Notes under the pieces: generated by a model | The model's input: the letters and a program-made list of their open reading frames with translations, nothing else | Database searches by the model: none | What the model was told of the DNA's origin: nothing | Position numbers and translations under genes: made by a program | Part shown: piece by piece, positions 18,170 through 25,750 of the stretch | How the letters are laid out: every line of letters begins with the position of its first letter | Numbering within the stretch: the first letter of the stretch is position 1 | Assembly: GCF_003865405.1 (NCBI RefSeq) | Contig: NZ_RQVQ01000023.1 | Span: forward strand, 1-52,459 | DNA: 52,459 nt | From: Paenimyroides tangerinum | GTDB lineage: Bacteria > Bacteroidota > Bacteroidia > Flavobacteriales > Flavobacteriaceae | Reading direction: 5' to 3'

Positions 18170-19279
18170 TTAAATGTTTTGCTTAATAATATTTGTAAGC
18201 GTTATAATATCCTCTTCTTTATTAAAACTATGCAAGCAGATCCTCAATCTTTCTGTTCCTTCTTTTACCGTGGGACTGAAAACAGCATATGTCAAAAATC
18301 CACTATCAAATAGAGTTTCTTTCAAAGCTATTAATTGACGATTATTGGTAATTAAAATTGCCTGAACTGGACTATTTTCTGAAGAAATACTTTGAAGGTT
18401 ATGCTTTCGAAAAATTTTAATATTTTTCTTTAATTCAACGCATAAATGTTGATTTGCTTCTAGAAAATTATATCCTTCTTTTATACTCATCCATAGAAAA
18501 TCATGTGCTGAAGTTGTATAGATAAAAGAGGCTGCGAAATTAATGAGGTAAGATTTAATTACTTCATTTGTTAAAATAGATGCACCATGCGTTCCCAAAG
18601 CTTTTCCGTAAGTAATTACCGTAGCTAAAACACTATTTTGCAAATGCAATTGAGCAACCAAACCATACCCAAAAACACCAAAAGCATGCGCTTCATCGAT
18701 AATCAGATGTGCTTTATATTTTTTCGTTATTTCGACAATATCCTTAACAGGAGCAATATCCCCATCCATCGAATAAAGACTTTCAATCGCCACATAACAA
18801 ATCCCATTTTGTCCTTTTAAAATTAGCTCTAAATGTTCAACATCATTGTGCTTAAATTTTAATTTCTTAGCATATGACATTTTACAAGCATCATGCACAG
18901 ACCGATGAATTTTTTCATCCACAATAATCGTATCATGTCGATTTGGAAGTGTTGAAAACAGAGCTAAGTTCGCATTATATCCAGAAGGGAAAAGTAAAGC
19001 TGATTCAAATTTATGTTCTTTGGCAATGAAATCTTCGACTTCGGTAACAACAGAACTATTTCCACTTATTAATCTAGAGCCTGTGCTCCCTTTTAATAAT
19101 TCGGGATTTTCTAAGATTTTTTTTAATAATAAATCCTGAAATTCTTTGTTTGTAGCCAATCCTAAATAATCATTGGAATAAAAGTCGATTCCTTTCTCTT
19201 TTGGTTTTAAAATTCTTAAGATTCCGTTTTCTTTTCTTTCTTCTAAAGCTTCCTTAAAATAGAGGAAATTATTGTGCAT
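18170..19279 (-). CDS. bioF: 8-amino-7-oxononanoate synthase
   Basis: A 369-aa alpha-oxoamine synthase, condensing pimeloyl-ACP/CoA with alanine. It has FYSNDYLGLA, STGSRLISGN, DEAHAFGVFGYG and the PLP lysine in TYGKALGTHGA. The start at MHNNFLYFKEALEER (19279) is preferred; it overlaps the previous gene by 11 bp. The longer frame to 19342 would read 74 bp into that gene and lacks homology there. The BioF C-terminus (EGTERLRICLHSFN) is complete. Confidence 0.94.
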   Translation of the reverse strand: MHNNFLYFKEALEERKENGILRILKPKEKGIDFYSNDYLGLATNKEFQDLLLKKILENPELLKGSTGSRLISGNSSVVTEVEDFIAKEHKFESALLFPSGYNANLALFSTLPNRHDTIIVDEKIHRSVHDACKMSYAKKLKFKHNDVEHLELILKGQNGICYVAIESLYSMDGDIAPVKDIVEITKKYKAHLIIDEAHAFGVFGYGLVAQLHLQNSVLATVITYGKALGTHGASILTNEVIKSYLINFAASFIYTTSAHDFLWMSIKEGYNFLEANQHLCVELKKNIKIFRKHNLQSISSENSPVQAILITNNRQLIALKETLFDSGFLTYAVFSPTVKEGTERLRICLHSFNKEEDIITLTNIIKQNI

Positions 19280-19895
19280 GATTCCATTTTGAAACCTCCT
19301 TTGAAATTGCATTAACCCACTGCTCATATAAATCTTTTTCAATGGTTAAAATAACTTCTGCATGAACCTTCCAGTCTTCCGAAAATTCCTCCAATTGATT
19401 AATCATTTCTTCCAAATGTCCCTCTTCTTCTAGAATAATTGATTTCACTATAATTTTGGAAGAAACCTTAGTTAAAATATCCTGATAAATAGGGTACAAT
19501 TCATCAGCACGAACTTCAATAGCATAGGTCACAAATAAATAAGCCGCATATTTCAAATCTTCTTTATTCAAATTGAAATTCTGCTGAAGATATTTACAAG
19601 CTTTAATATCTAAAGAGTGTAAGTATTGCCTCGTTGCAATGGAAGCCAAAAGTTCATTATTTTTATACGTTTTGCAGACTTCAGGACTGATTTTTAAAAT
19701 TTGTTTTTTCAGATAATAAGCGTGACGATGCTCTTCTGCTGCGTGTTTAAGTTGAATTAAACTAACTTTCGTCGGATGCTCGCAAGCAGATATTTTTCTT
19801 GCTCCTGCATTTTCCATGAAAGACAGCGTATTCAGCCATTTAGCATGCATTTCATTTTGCTGAACTATTTTTTGTAAAAGGTTGTAAAAATTCAT
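19269..19895 (-). CDS. ferritin-like di-iron protein heading the biotin operon
   Basis: A 208-aa all-helical protein. Carboxylate and histidine ligands fall in the ferritin-like pattern: Glu28, Glu55-x-x-His58 (in AAEEHRHAYY), Glu127 (AIEVRADELYP) and Glu157-x-x-His160 (LEEEGHLEEM), with 27 and 30 residues between paired ligands. This predicts a di-iron site able to activate oxygen. Start 19895 (MNFYNLLQK) is chosen because the promoter -7 box at 19913-19920 lies between it and an upstream ATG at 19961. It is the first gene of the operon and overlaps bioF by 11 bp. No bioC, bioH or other pimeloyl-ACP gene is present, so a role in supplying the pimeloyl chain is a reasonable but unproven guess. 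Confidence 0.75.
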   Translation of the reverse strand: MNFYNLLQKIVQQNEMHAKWLNTLSFMENAGARKISACEHPTKVSLIQLKHAAEEHRHAYYLKKQILKISPEVCKTYKNNELLASIATRQYLHSLDIKACKYLQQNFNLNKEDLKYAAYLFVTYAIEVRADELYPIYQDILTKVSSKIIVKSIILEEEGHLEEMINQLEEFSEDWKVHAEVILTIEKDLYEQWVNAISKEVSKWNHAQ

Positions 19896-19912
19896 TGTTT
19901 TTATTTGTGCGA

Positions 19913-19972
19913 CAAAATTATTATCTTTCCGGACACTATAAGGTACCATTTTAAATATCATGAGTAGTCCGG
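19913..19972. promoter_or_regulatory. divergent bio / mocR control region with CCGGAC...GTCCGG
   Basis: The minus-strand -7 box TAATTTTG is at 19920-19913, 17 nt before the ferritin-like gene. Inverted 6-mers CCGGAC (19929-19934) and GTCCGG (19967-19972) span the region; the left one lies where the -33 element of the bio promoter belongs, the right one lies just inside the mocR coding start. This is a plausible operator pair for the adjacent MocR protein, as many MocR regulators act on the divergent promoter. Confidence 0.55.
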
Positions 19973-21453
19973 TTAATATTCCTTTTCAAAGTTTCATATC
20001 TATAGATCGAGATTCTTCTACATCTATTTACTTACAAATTACTTTTCAGTTTATCAATGCTATCCAAAGAGGTTATCTACCTACTGGTCTGAAGTTACCT
20101 GGTAGTCGGACGCTTAGTGAACTTTTAGGTGTTCACAGAAAAACCATTATAGCAGTTTATGAAGAATTGGATGCGCAAGGTTGGGTTCAAATCCATTCCA
20201 ATAGAGGGACATTTATTCTAGATAAAGAACCAGAAAAGATAAAAATTAAGAGCTCAGAATCTCTACAGCTTTATTCCTATCCAAGACAAACGGGATTTAG
20301 TTTCAATAAGACTAATATTCTTGATAATCCTTACGAATATGGTGATTTTTTGTATCGATGGAATGATGGTACTCCAGATTACAGAGTCACACAAATTGAG
20401 ACCTTTACTAAATTTTATTCGGCTAGCTTAAAAAGAAAACAAAATCAAAAAAAATGGGCTTATTCTAAAGAAGAAGGAAGTATCTATTTTAGAAAGCAAC
20501 TGTCTAATTATCTGAATTTGACTAGAGGATTACATATTTCAGATAAAAATATTCTTATAACAAGAGGAGTTGATGCAAGTATTTATATTATATCTCAAAT
20601 TTTATTAGAAAAAGGAGACAAAGTTGTTGTTGCTGAAACAAGTTACTTTGCCATTAACATGATTTTTCAAAAAAATGGAGCCCAAATCCTAACAATTCCT
20701 ATAGATAAATACGGTATACAAGTTGACAAATTAAGAGAATTATGTGAGCATACAACCATTAGGGCGCTATACCTTACACCACACAATCATTATCCTACAA
20801 CTGTAACTTTAAGCGGTAGTAGAAGAATGGAACTTCTTCAACTTGCTGATGAATTTGGCTTTGTTATTTTAGAAGATGATTATGACTACGAATTTCAGTA
20901 TGACAAAAACACCACACTTCCAATTGCCAGTGCAGACACCAACGGTATGGTGGTGTATGTAGGTTCTTTTGGAAAAACATTGCCACCAGGATTTAGAACT
21001 GGATTTGTTGTTGCTCCAGAAAATCTAATATATGAAATGCGAAAATATCTTGGCATTATTGATCGAGAAGGAGATATTATGATGGAACAGGTATTGGGGG
21101 AGTTAATAGAAGAGGGTGAAATACATCGTCACTTAAAAAAGTCAATAAAAATTTACCAGCAGCGTCGTAATAATTTTGCAAATATTTTAAAAGAGACATT
21201 CGGTAATGATATAAACTATCAAATTCCTACTGGTGGGCTTGCCTATTGGATAGAATGGCAAAAATCAGTTAATCTACTCAAAATAAGCCAAGAATGTGTT
21301 AAATATAATTTGTTAATTCCAAGAACATTACTTTATCAAAACAAATCTATCACTGCTATGCGAATCGGTTTCGGACATCTAACAACTGAAGAAATGAAAA
21401 ATAGCATAGAAATATTATCAAAAAGTATAGTAAGCATATCCACCTCTCATTAA
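19960..21453 (+). CDS. MocR-family GntR/aminotransferase transcriptional regulator
   Basis: A 497-aa fusion. Residues about 10-80 form a GntR winged helix (IYLQITFQFINAIQRG, LPGSRTLSELLGVHRKTIIAVYEELDAQGW), followed by a linker and a class I aminotransferase-like domain from about 120 to the end. The PLP lysine is in GSFGKTLPPGFRTGF and the substrate-side motif LEDDYDYEF is present. MocR proteins sense PLP plus a small amine or keto acid. It is transcribed away from the bio operon, so it is the likely regulator of biotin synthesis here. PdxR-like control of vitamin B6 is the alternative, but no pdx genes are in the window. Confidence 0.85.
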   Translation: MSSPVNIPFQSFISIDRDSSTSIYLQITFQFINAIQRGYLPTGLKLPGSRTLSELLGVHRKTIIAVYEELDAQGWVQIHSNRGTFILDKEPEKIKIKSSESLQLYSYPRQTGFSFNKTNILDNPYEYGDFLYRWNDGTPDYRVTQIETFTKFYSASLKRKQNQKKWAYSKEEGSIYFRKQLSNYLNLTRGLHISDKNILITRGVDASIYIISQILLEKGDKVVVAETSYFAINMIFQKNGAQILTIPIDKYGIQVDKLRELCEHTTIRALYLTPHNHYPTTVTLSGSRRMELLQLADEFGFVILEDDYDYEFQYDKNTTLPIASADTNGMVVYVGSFGKTLPPGFRTGFVVAPENLIYEMRKYLGIIDREGDIMMEQVLGELIEEGEIHRHLKKSIKIYQQRRNNFANILKETFGNDINYQIPTGGLAYWIEWQKSVNLLKISQECVKYNLLIPRTLLYQNKSITAMRIGFGHLTTEEMKNSIEILSKSIVSISTSH

Positions 21454-21745
21454 TAATATGGGAGATAAGTAGATATTTATCACATAAGTAAGTTAAGTAG
21501 AAAGGTAAGGAATTAATTTAAAAATAAAAAACATGAATGTCTATTGCCTCTTTTAGAAAAATCATTTTTGCTTTTTTATAATATACTAAAGTAGAAAAAC
21601 TTATAGCGAAATTTATAAAAAATTATGGTTGTATTGAAATTTATGAAAAATCGCTGCTTAAGATAATGTAAGAGTTACACTTTTATAAAACCCTATTATG
21701 GTCCTGAAAATTGGAGTTGTACAATAGTTATGCTTATATACATGT

Positions 21746-21777
21746 ATTTACATATGTATATATTTACATATGTATAT
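21746..21777. repeat. two tandem 16-bp AT repeats in the gap 21454-21809
   Basis: ATTTACATATGTATAT occurs twice head to tail (21746-21761 and 21762-21777), followed by more TATATA. The 350-bp gap after mocR otherwise holds no gene; the sequence 21454-21740 shows no clear hairpin or promoter. Confidence 0.6.
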
Positions 21778-21797
21778 ATTTATATATATCGTACTAT

Positions 21798-21835
21798 AAT
21801 CAAAAAATAAAGCCGTATCTTAATGTATACGGCTT
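21798..21835 (-). terminator. terminator of the histone H1-like gene
   Basis: AAGCCGTAT (21810-21818) and ATACGGCTT (21827-21835) form a 9-bp stem with an 8-nt loop; on the minus strand TATTTTTTGATT follows. It is 6 bp downstream of the stop codon at 21841. Confidence 0.85.
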
Positions 21836-21840
21836 GTCTA

Positions 21841-22017
21841 TTATTTTTTAGATTCCTCTAAAGATAACTTTCTAAATTCTTTTAAAAGTTTCTCTAAAGC
21901 TAAAGATGATTTTCTCGCTCTAGTTCCAGCAGCTTTATTTTCTTTTTCCATTTGTAATTGAGCATCTGAATTGAACGTTTCAAATTCTGCGTTCAATTGT
22001 TCTAAAAGTTCTTTCAT
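21841..22017 (-). CDS. histone H1-like (Hc1) nucleoid protein, 58 aa
   Basis: A short Lys/Glu/Arg-rich protein, MKELLEQLNAEFET... ending EEFRK-like LSLEESKK, with the central KAAGTRARKSSL motif seen in flavobacterial histone H1/Hc1-type proteins. It should bind DNA non-specifically. It is supported by a consensus -7 box 17 nt upstream and a strong terminator directly downstream, so it is a complete single-gene transcript. Finding it between the biotin operon and a plasmid-origin relic suggests plasmid or island cargo, possibly a plasmid stealth protein; that is inference. Confidence 0.88.
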   Translation of the reverse strand: MKELLEQLNAEFETFNSDAQLQMEKENKAAGTRARKSSLALEKLLKEFRKLSLEESKK

Positions 22018-22034
22018 TATAATACTATTTTATG

Positions 22035-22042
22035 CAAATATA
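22035..22042 (-). promoter_or_regulatory. -7 box TATATTTG of the histone H1-like gene
   Basis: A perfect TAnnTTTG match on the minus strand, 17 nt before the ATG at 22017. The following 22043-22259 is AT-rich, with tandem TATATA stretches (22180-22240) and no gene. Confidence 0.7.
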
Positions 22043-22259
22043 GCATTTGAAACAGTAATAGGGAGGAACTTTACATTAATATTTTAATGCTTTAAAATTG
22101 AAAATTATCGTAATCATCTTAAAAAGAAGACTAAATTATAAAACAATATTTAAATATAAAGCTATATTTATATTTAAATATGTATATATTTTTTTATATG
22201 TATATTTATATATATTACTATACATATATATTTTTAAATAAATGATAACAAGTAAGTTA

Positions 22260-23057
22260 TTATGACACTTTACATTTAAAATTTTCATCTAATGAAAGCC
22301 TTCCCTCAAAATTCTTATCTTTCCACCTAAAAGATTTAACATCAGTTTGATCTCCTCTAAGTAATATTTCTACATCAATAAAAGATAAATTATAGTCAAA
22401 AATAGATGGCCAAATTATAAAATCACATTTAATATCTGATAAGTAATTAGTACAACCAAAGAATTTTTCCATTTTTAATACAGTACCGCTACACTTCGGA
22501 CAATCTCCTAAAGAGTAATCAAATTGCACTTGAAAAGTACTGTCATTTACAAAAAGTTTTGCTTGAAAATTAATTCCTTGTTTTGAAGTAAAATTTAAAA
22601 AAGGAGTGTAGTTGCCAGTAACTAATAACCTTACAATATCTTCAGTCATTACAGTTCCATTATAAGAACGGTAAATAAACATTCCACATTTTCGATTAAA
22701 ATAATTTTCACATCCCCAGCCTTGCTTTGTTCTTAGAATTTCGCCATCACAATTAACACACTTAACATTATCTACAATTTGATTTCCAAACTTATAATTA
22801 ATATAACCGTGTACTATTTTTAATGCAGCTTCAAATTTTTCACCTTTATCATCCACAAAATCTGAATAAATTTTTGTTTCGTAATTGTGAAGTAAGTCAA
22901 ATAGCATTTCGGGAGTGATAATTTTTTTCGAATAAGATTTATAAATAAAAAAATTGCACAACTGCTTATTATTTTCAACGAAATTACATTGAAATTTATC
23001 CTCAAACTCTAAAAGCTCCCCTTTGTTGCAAATGGGGCATGTACCAACTCGTTTCAT
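22260..23057 (-). CDS. triple zinc-ribbon / topoisomerase-C-terminal-repeat protein, copy 1
   Basis: A 265-aa protein made of three tandem units of about 85 residues. Each has CxxC, then a Cys about 12-14 further on and another about 7-10 later, followed by a (F/M)FIYxSY-like strand and an alpha/beta segment ending in F-[EQ]-[AG]-x-L: units start at CPIC (7), CVNC (about 99) and CPKC (about 181). This is the layout of the zinc and Toprim_Crpt repeats at the C-terminus of type IA topoisomerases, without the catalytic part. It is therefore predicted to bind single-stranded DNA. A homologue of the same architecture sits next to the second origin (32769-33572). It reads away from its origin block. 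Function unknown; a plasmid replication or partition accessory is inferred. Confidence 0.65.
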   Translation of the reverse strand: MKRVGTCPICNKGELLEFEDKFQCNFVENNKQLCNFFIYKSYSKKIITPEMLFDLLHNYETKIYSDFVDDKGEKFEAALKIVHGYINYKFGNQIVDNVKCVNCDGEILRTKQGWGCENYFNRKCGMFIYRSYNGTVMTEDIVRLLVTGNYTPFLNFTSKQGINFQAKLFVNDSTFQVQFDYSLGDCPKCSGTVLKMEKFFGCTNYLSDIKCDFIIWPSIFDYNLSFIDVEILLRGDQTDVKSFRWKDKNFEGRLSLDENFKCKVS

Positions 23058-23088
23058 TCTATAAAATTAGCTATTATTTACAAAAATT

Positions 23089-23361
23089 CGCCGGGCACTG
23101 GTGAAAATATCGTCTTTCCTTTTCGGACTTTTTTATCAATAATGGGTAAATGATTAAAAAAATTCCTTTTAAAATGGGAATATGATTTTGAACGTTTCTT
23201 ATTTTAATTTTAATATTAATTTTAATATTAATTTTAAGTAACCGTTTTTTTAAGGTATAAAACATTGTTTACTAATGTTTTACACTCTATACTTTATGCT
23301 TTTTTGGGTAGTGGAATCTCGAAGTTATGGGTAGTAGAATATCGATTGAATGGGTAGTGGA
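23089..23361. other. relic plasmid origin: conserved block, AT-rich 12-mers, degenerate iterons
   Basis: 23089-23172 matches the block at 33604-33696 over most positions (shared TTCCTTTTCGGACTTTTT and ATCAATAATGGGTAAA). Then come AT-rich repeats of a TTTTAATATTAA unit (23201-23238), like an unwinding element. Finally three iterons: 23306-23322 (GGGTAGTGGAATCTCGA), 23329-23345 (GGGTAGTAGAATATCGA) and one cut off at 23361 after GGGTAGTGGA. No rep gene follows; sequence after 23361 is a TonB receptor fragment. The origin was truncated by recombination and its remaining iterons have diverged from the consensus. Confidence 0.75.
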
Positions 23362-23815
23362 CAACAGACACCTGTTTTCTGCAACTCTGGGATATAAGAT
23401 GAAAAATGACTGGGACTTGGGATTAAAATACCGTTTTGCAGGTGGAAATCCTTATACACCATATGATCTGGCAGCCTCACAACAAAACTATTTGTTGCTG
23501 GGCCAGGGAATTCCAGATGCTTCCTTATTGAACCAGAACAGACTTTCCAATTTCAACCAACTGGATTTCCGAGTGGATAAGAAATTCAACTTTAAAAAGA
23601 CATCGTTGGGTATATATCTAGATGTACAAAACTTATTGATGCAAAAAAATGAAACCAAACCGAACTTTACGTTTAAGCGAAACGAAGATAATACAGGCTT
23701 TGTGACCACCAATGGACAACCTATTAGTTCTGATGGAAGCAACGCCATACCAGTTATTCTTTACAATAAAACTGGACATCCTTTACCTTCCCTTGGGCTA
23801 ATCTTCGAGTTTTAA
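23362..23815 (+). pseudogene. C-terminal fragment of a TonB-dependent receptor
   Basis: About 150 codons of the last barrel strands of an outer-membrane receptor (FSATLGYKMKNDWDLGLKYRF, LDFRVDKKF, GIYLDVQNLL, LPSLGLIFEF), ending in aromatic Phe as such barrels do. The signal peptide, plug and first three quarters are missing. An ATG at 23327 lies inside plasmid iterons and is not the gene's start. The junction at 23361/23362 joins plasmid-origin DNA to this fragment. Confidence 0.8.
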
Positions 23816-23846
23816 CAGAAAAAATAATTAATTAAAAATCAAAATT

Positions 23847-24302
23847 ATGAACATTACATTGTTAATTGTTGTGGGAATGCTAATATTGTCAATTGCAGCC
23901 CCCTTTATTTCGCTTTATGCTGTTTCTCAAATTAAGAAAAAGAACCTTGATGTCCACGTCAAAATTCAAAAACGATTGTTCTGGACCTGTATTGTTGCAC
24001 TGATTATTTTAGAAGTTCAAATAAGGGTTTCGGGCGGATCAGGCAGTCTCGTTTCTAACAGTAAGTATACTGGGACGTTATTCTTTAATAGTTTATTGAT
24101 TGCTCATATCATAGGTGCGGTAATCACCTATATTTTCTGGGGAATTACTGTTTTCAGTGCTAATAAGAATTTGAAAAAGAAAAAAACATTACCAGGAAAA
24201 TATTCGACAGTACACAAAAAGTTAGGTTACGGAACTATCATAGGTCTATTTTATACCGCCATAACGGCTGCTATTGTTTGTACCATGGCTTTCTTTTTGT
24301 AA
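23847..24302 (+). CDS. DUF420-like four-helix membrane protein
   Basis: A 151-aa protein with four hydrophobic segments (residues about 3-27, 43-60, 80-105, 128-150) separated by short charged loops. Histidines next to the membrane (HVKIQKR, AHIIGA, TVHKKLGYG) are reminiscent of DUF420/CtaM-like proteins linked to haem-copper oxidase assembly. It follows the TonB fragment by 31 bp and probably was transcribed with the intact receptor, so its promoter may be lost. Family assignment is by overall pattern, not a decisive motif. Confidence 0.55.
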   Translation: MNITLLIVVGMLILSIAAPFISLYAVSQIKKKNLDVHVKIQKRLFWTCIVALIILEVQIRVSGGSGSLVSNSKYTGTLFFNSLLIAHIIGAVITYIFWGITVFSANKNLKKKKTLPGKYSTVHKKLGYGTIIGLFYTAITAAIVCTMAFFL

Positions 24303-24468
24303 ATCTAATTTCTCATGATAATATGTAGTCCTTTAATTTTACAACAGTAGGGAGAAAAACAGATGTTATGTTCTTTTTTATTTATGCTATCATATTTAGT
24401 AGCAGCAATATTCTTGATGTTCAATTGAGAATATTTTTTTGAATTTTGAAAAAAGTGAAGGAAGCTAA

Positions 24469-24500
24469 AGGAGTGGATAGAAGTCTTTCCACTCCTATTT
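24469..24500. terminator. hairpin between DUF420 and ilvA
   Basis: AGGAGTGGA (24469-24477) pairs with TCCACTCCT (24488-24496). It lies between the convergent ends and is 10 bp from the ilvA stop, so it probably serves the ilv operon as well. The T-runs are short. Confidence 0.6.
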
Positions 24501-24505
24501 TAACC

Positions 24506-25750
24506 CTAGAAAATCAAATGTGTAAACAGTTCTTTCTGCTCGTTCAGATGCTGATAATTTATTTTTTTAGTTTTCATTTTTTGTTCCATACTATCTAAAT
24601 CAGAACTGTATTTTAGTTCTACGCCAACAACAGCCGGACCTTCTTCGCGGTTGTTCTTTTTAGTGAACTGGAAATAAGTAATGTCATCATTTTCTCCTAA
24701 GACATCATTTACAAATTCTTTTAATGCTCCTGGTCGTTGTGGAAAGTTGACGATGAAATAATGCTTCAATCCTTCAAACATCAAGGATCGCTCTTTTATT
24801 TCTTCCATTCTTGTAATGTCATTGTTGCTGCCACTAACAATGCACACCACATTTTTACCTTTGATTTGGTCTTTATACGAATCCAAGGCTGCAATACTCA
24901 ATGCACCAGCTGGTTCTACAACAATGGCTTCTTCGTTATATAATTGTAAAATTGTTGTGCAAACTTTCCCTTCAGGCACTAAGACGATGTCATTTAACGA
25001 ATGTTGGCAGATTTCAAATGTTTTGTCGCCCACCCGTTTTACGGCAGCTCCATCTACAAATTTATCAATGTTCGTCAATGCAGTATTTTTACCGTTTTCC
25101 AAAGATGTTTTCATAGAGGCTGCTCCTTGTGGTTCTATACCGATAAGGTTAGTTTCAGGACTCAATTGTTTAAAAACCGAAACGACCCCTGCTGCCAAAC
25201 CGCCACCTCCAATTGGGAAGAATAAAAAATCAATTTTACATTTGCTGTCTTCCACAATTTCCAATCCTACAGTTCCTTGTCCGGAAATAACCAATTCATC
25301 ATCAAACGGATGAACGAAAACTGCCTTATTCTTCTGGCTGAAAAGAAGGGCTTCGTTGTAGGCATCGTCAAAAGTATCACCTTTCAACACAACCTCTACA
25401 TTTTCTTTTCCAAAGAGTTTTACCTGCTTTATTTTTTGTGCAGGTGTGGTAATAGGCATATAAATAACGGCTTTTATGTTCAGTTTTCTACACGCAAAAG
25501 CCACTCCTTGAGCGTGATTACCCGCACTTGCACATACAACGCCTAGTTTTATATCATTTTCGGAAAGCGAACTTATTTTATGATACGCTCCACGCAATTT
25601 GTAGGATCGTACAGGTTGTAAATCTTCCCGTTTCAAATAAACCTGAGCATCAAATCGCTCGCTCAGGTTTTCGTTTTTCACAAGAGGCGTATGCACAGCC
25701 ACACCTTTCAGATTTTCGGCTGCCTCTTGTATTTTTGCTAAATGTATCAT
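24506..25750 (-). CDS. ilvA: threonine dehydratase, biosynthetic
   Basis: A 414-aa PLP enzyme that deaminates threonine to 2-oxobutyrate, the isoleucine branch precursor. The PLP lysine is in RSYKLRGAYHK; glycine loops SAGNHAQGVA and GGGGLAAGV bind phosphate. The C-terminal 90 residues (LKHYFIVNFPQRPGALKEF) form an ACT-like regulatory domain, so isoleucine feedback is expected. The start is set at MIHLAKIQEAAENL because it forms an ATGA overlap with the ilvC stop; the longer frame runs into ilvC. Last gene of the operon. Confidence 0.95.
   Translation of the reverse strand: MIHLAKIQEAAENLKGVAVHTPLVKNENLSERFDAQVYLKREDLQPVRSYKLRGAYHKISSLSENDIKLGVVCASAGNHAQGVAFACRKLNIKAVIYMPITTPAQKIKQVKLFGKENVEVVLKGDTFDDAYNEALLFSQKNKAVFVHPFDDELVISGQGTVGLEIVEDSKCKIDFLFFPIGGGGLAAGVVSVFKQLSPETNLIGIEPQGAASMKTSLENGKNTALTNIDKFVDGAAVKRVGDKTFEICQHSLNDIVLVPEGKVCTTILQLYNEEAIVVEPAGALSIAALDSYKDQIKGKNVVCIVSGSNNDITRMEEIKERSLMFEGLKHYFIVNFPQRPGALKEFVNDVLGENDDITYFQFTKKNNREEGPAVVGVELKYSSDLDSMEQKMKTKKINYQHLNEQKELFTHLIF

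Noticed and set aside
23074..23265. 63-codon minus-strand frame rich in Lys and Ile upstream of the zinc-repeat gene
   Set aside because: It lies across the AT-rich 12-mers of the relic origin and its sequence is a direct translation of those repeats.
23327..23361. ATG at 23327 as start of a TonB-related protein
   Set aside because: The first dozen codons are plasmid iteron sequence. Receptor homology begins only after the junction at 23361.
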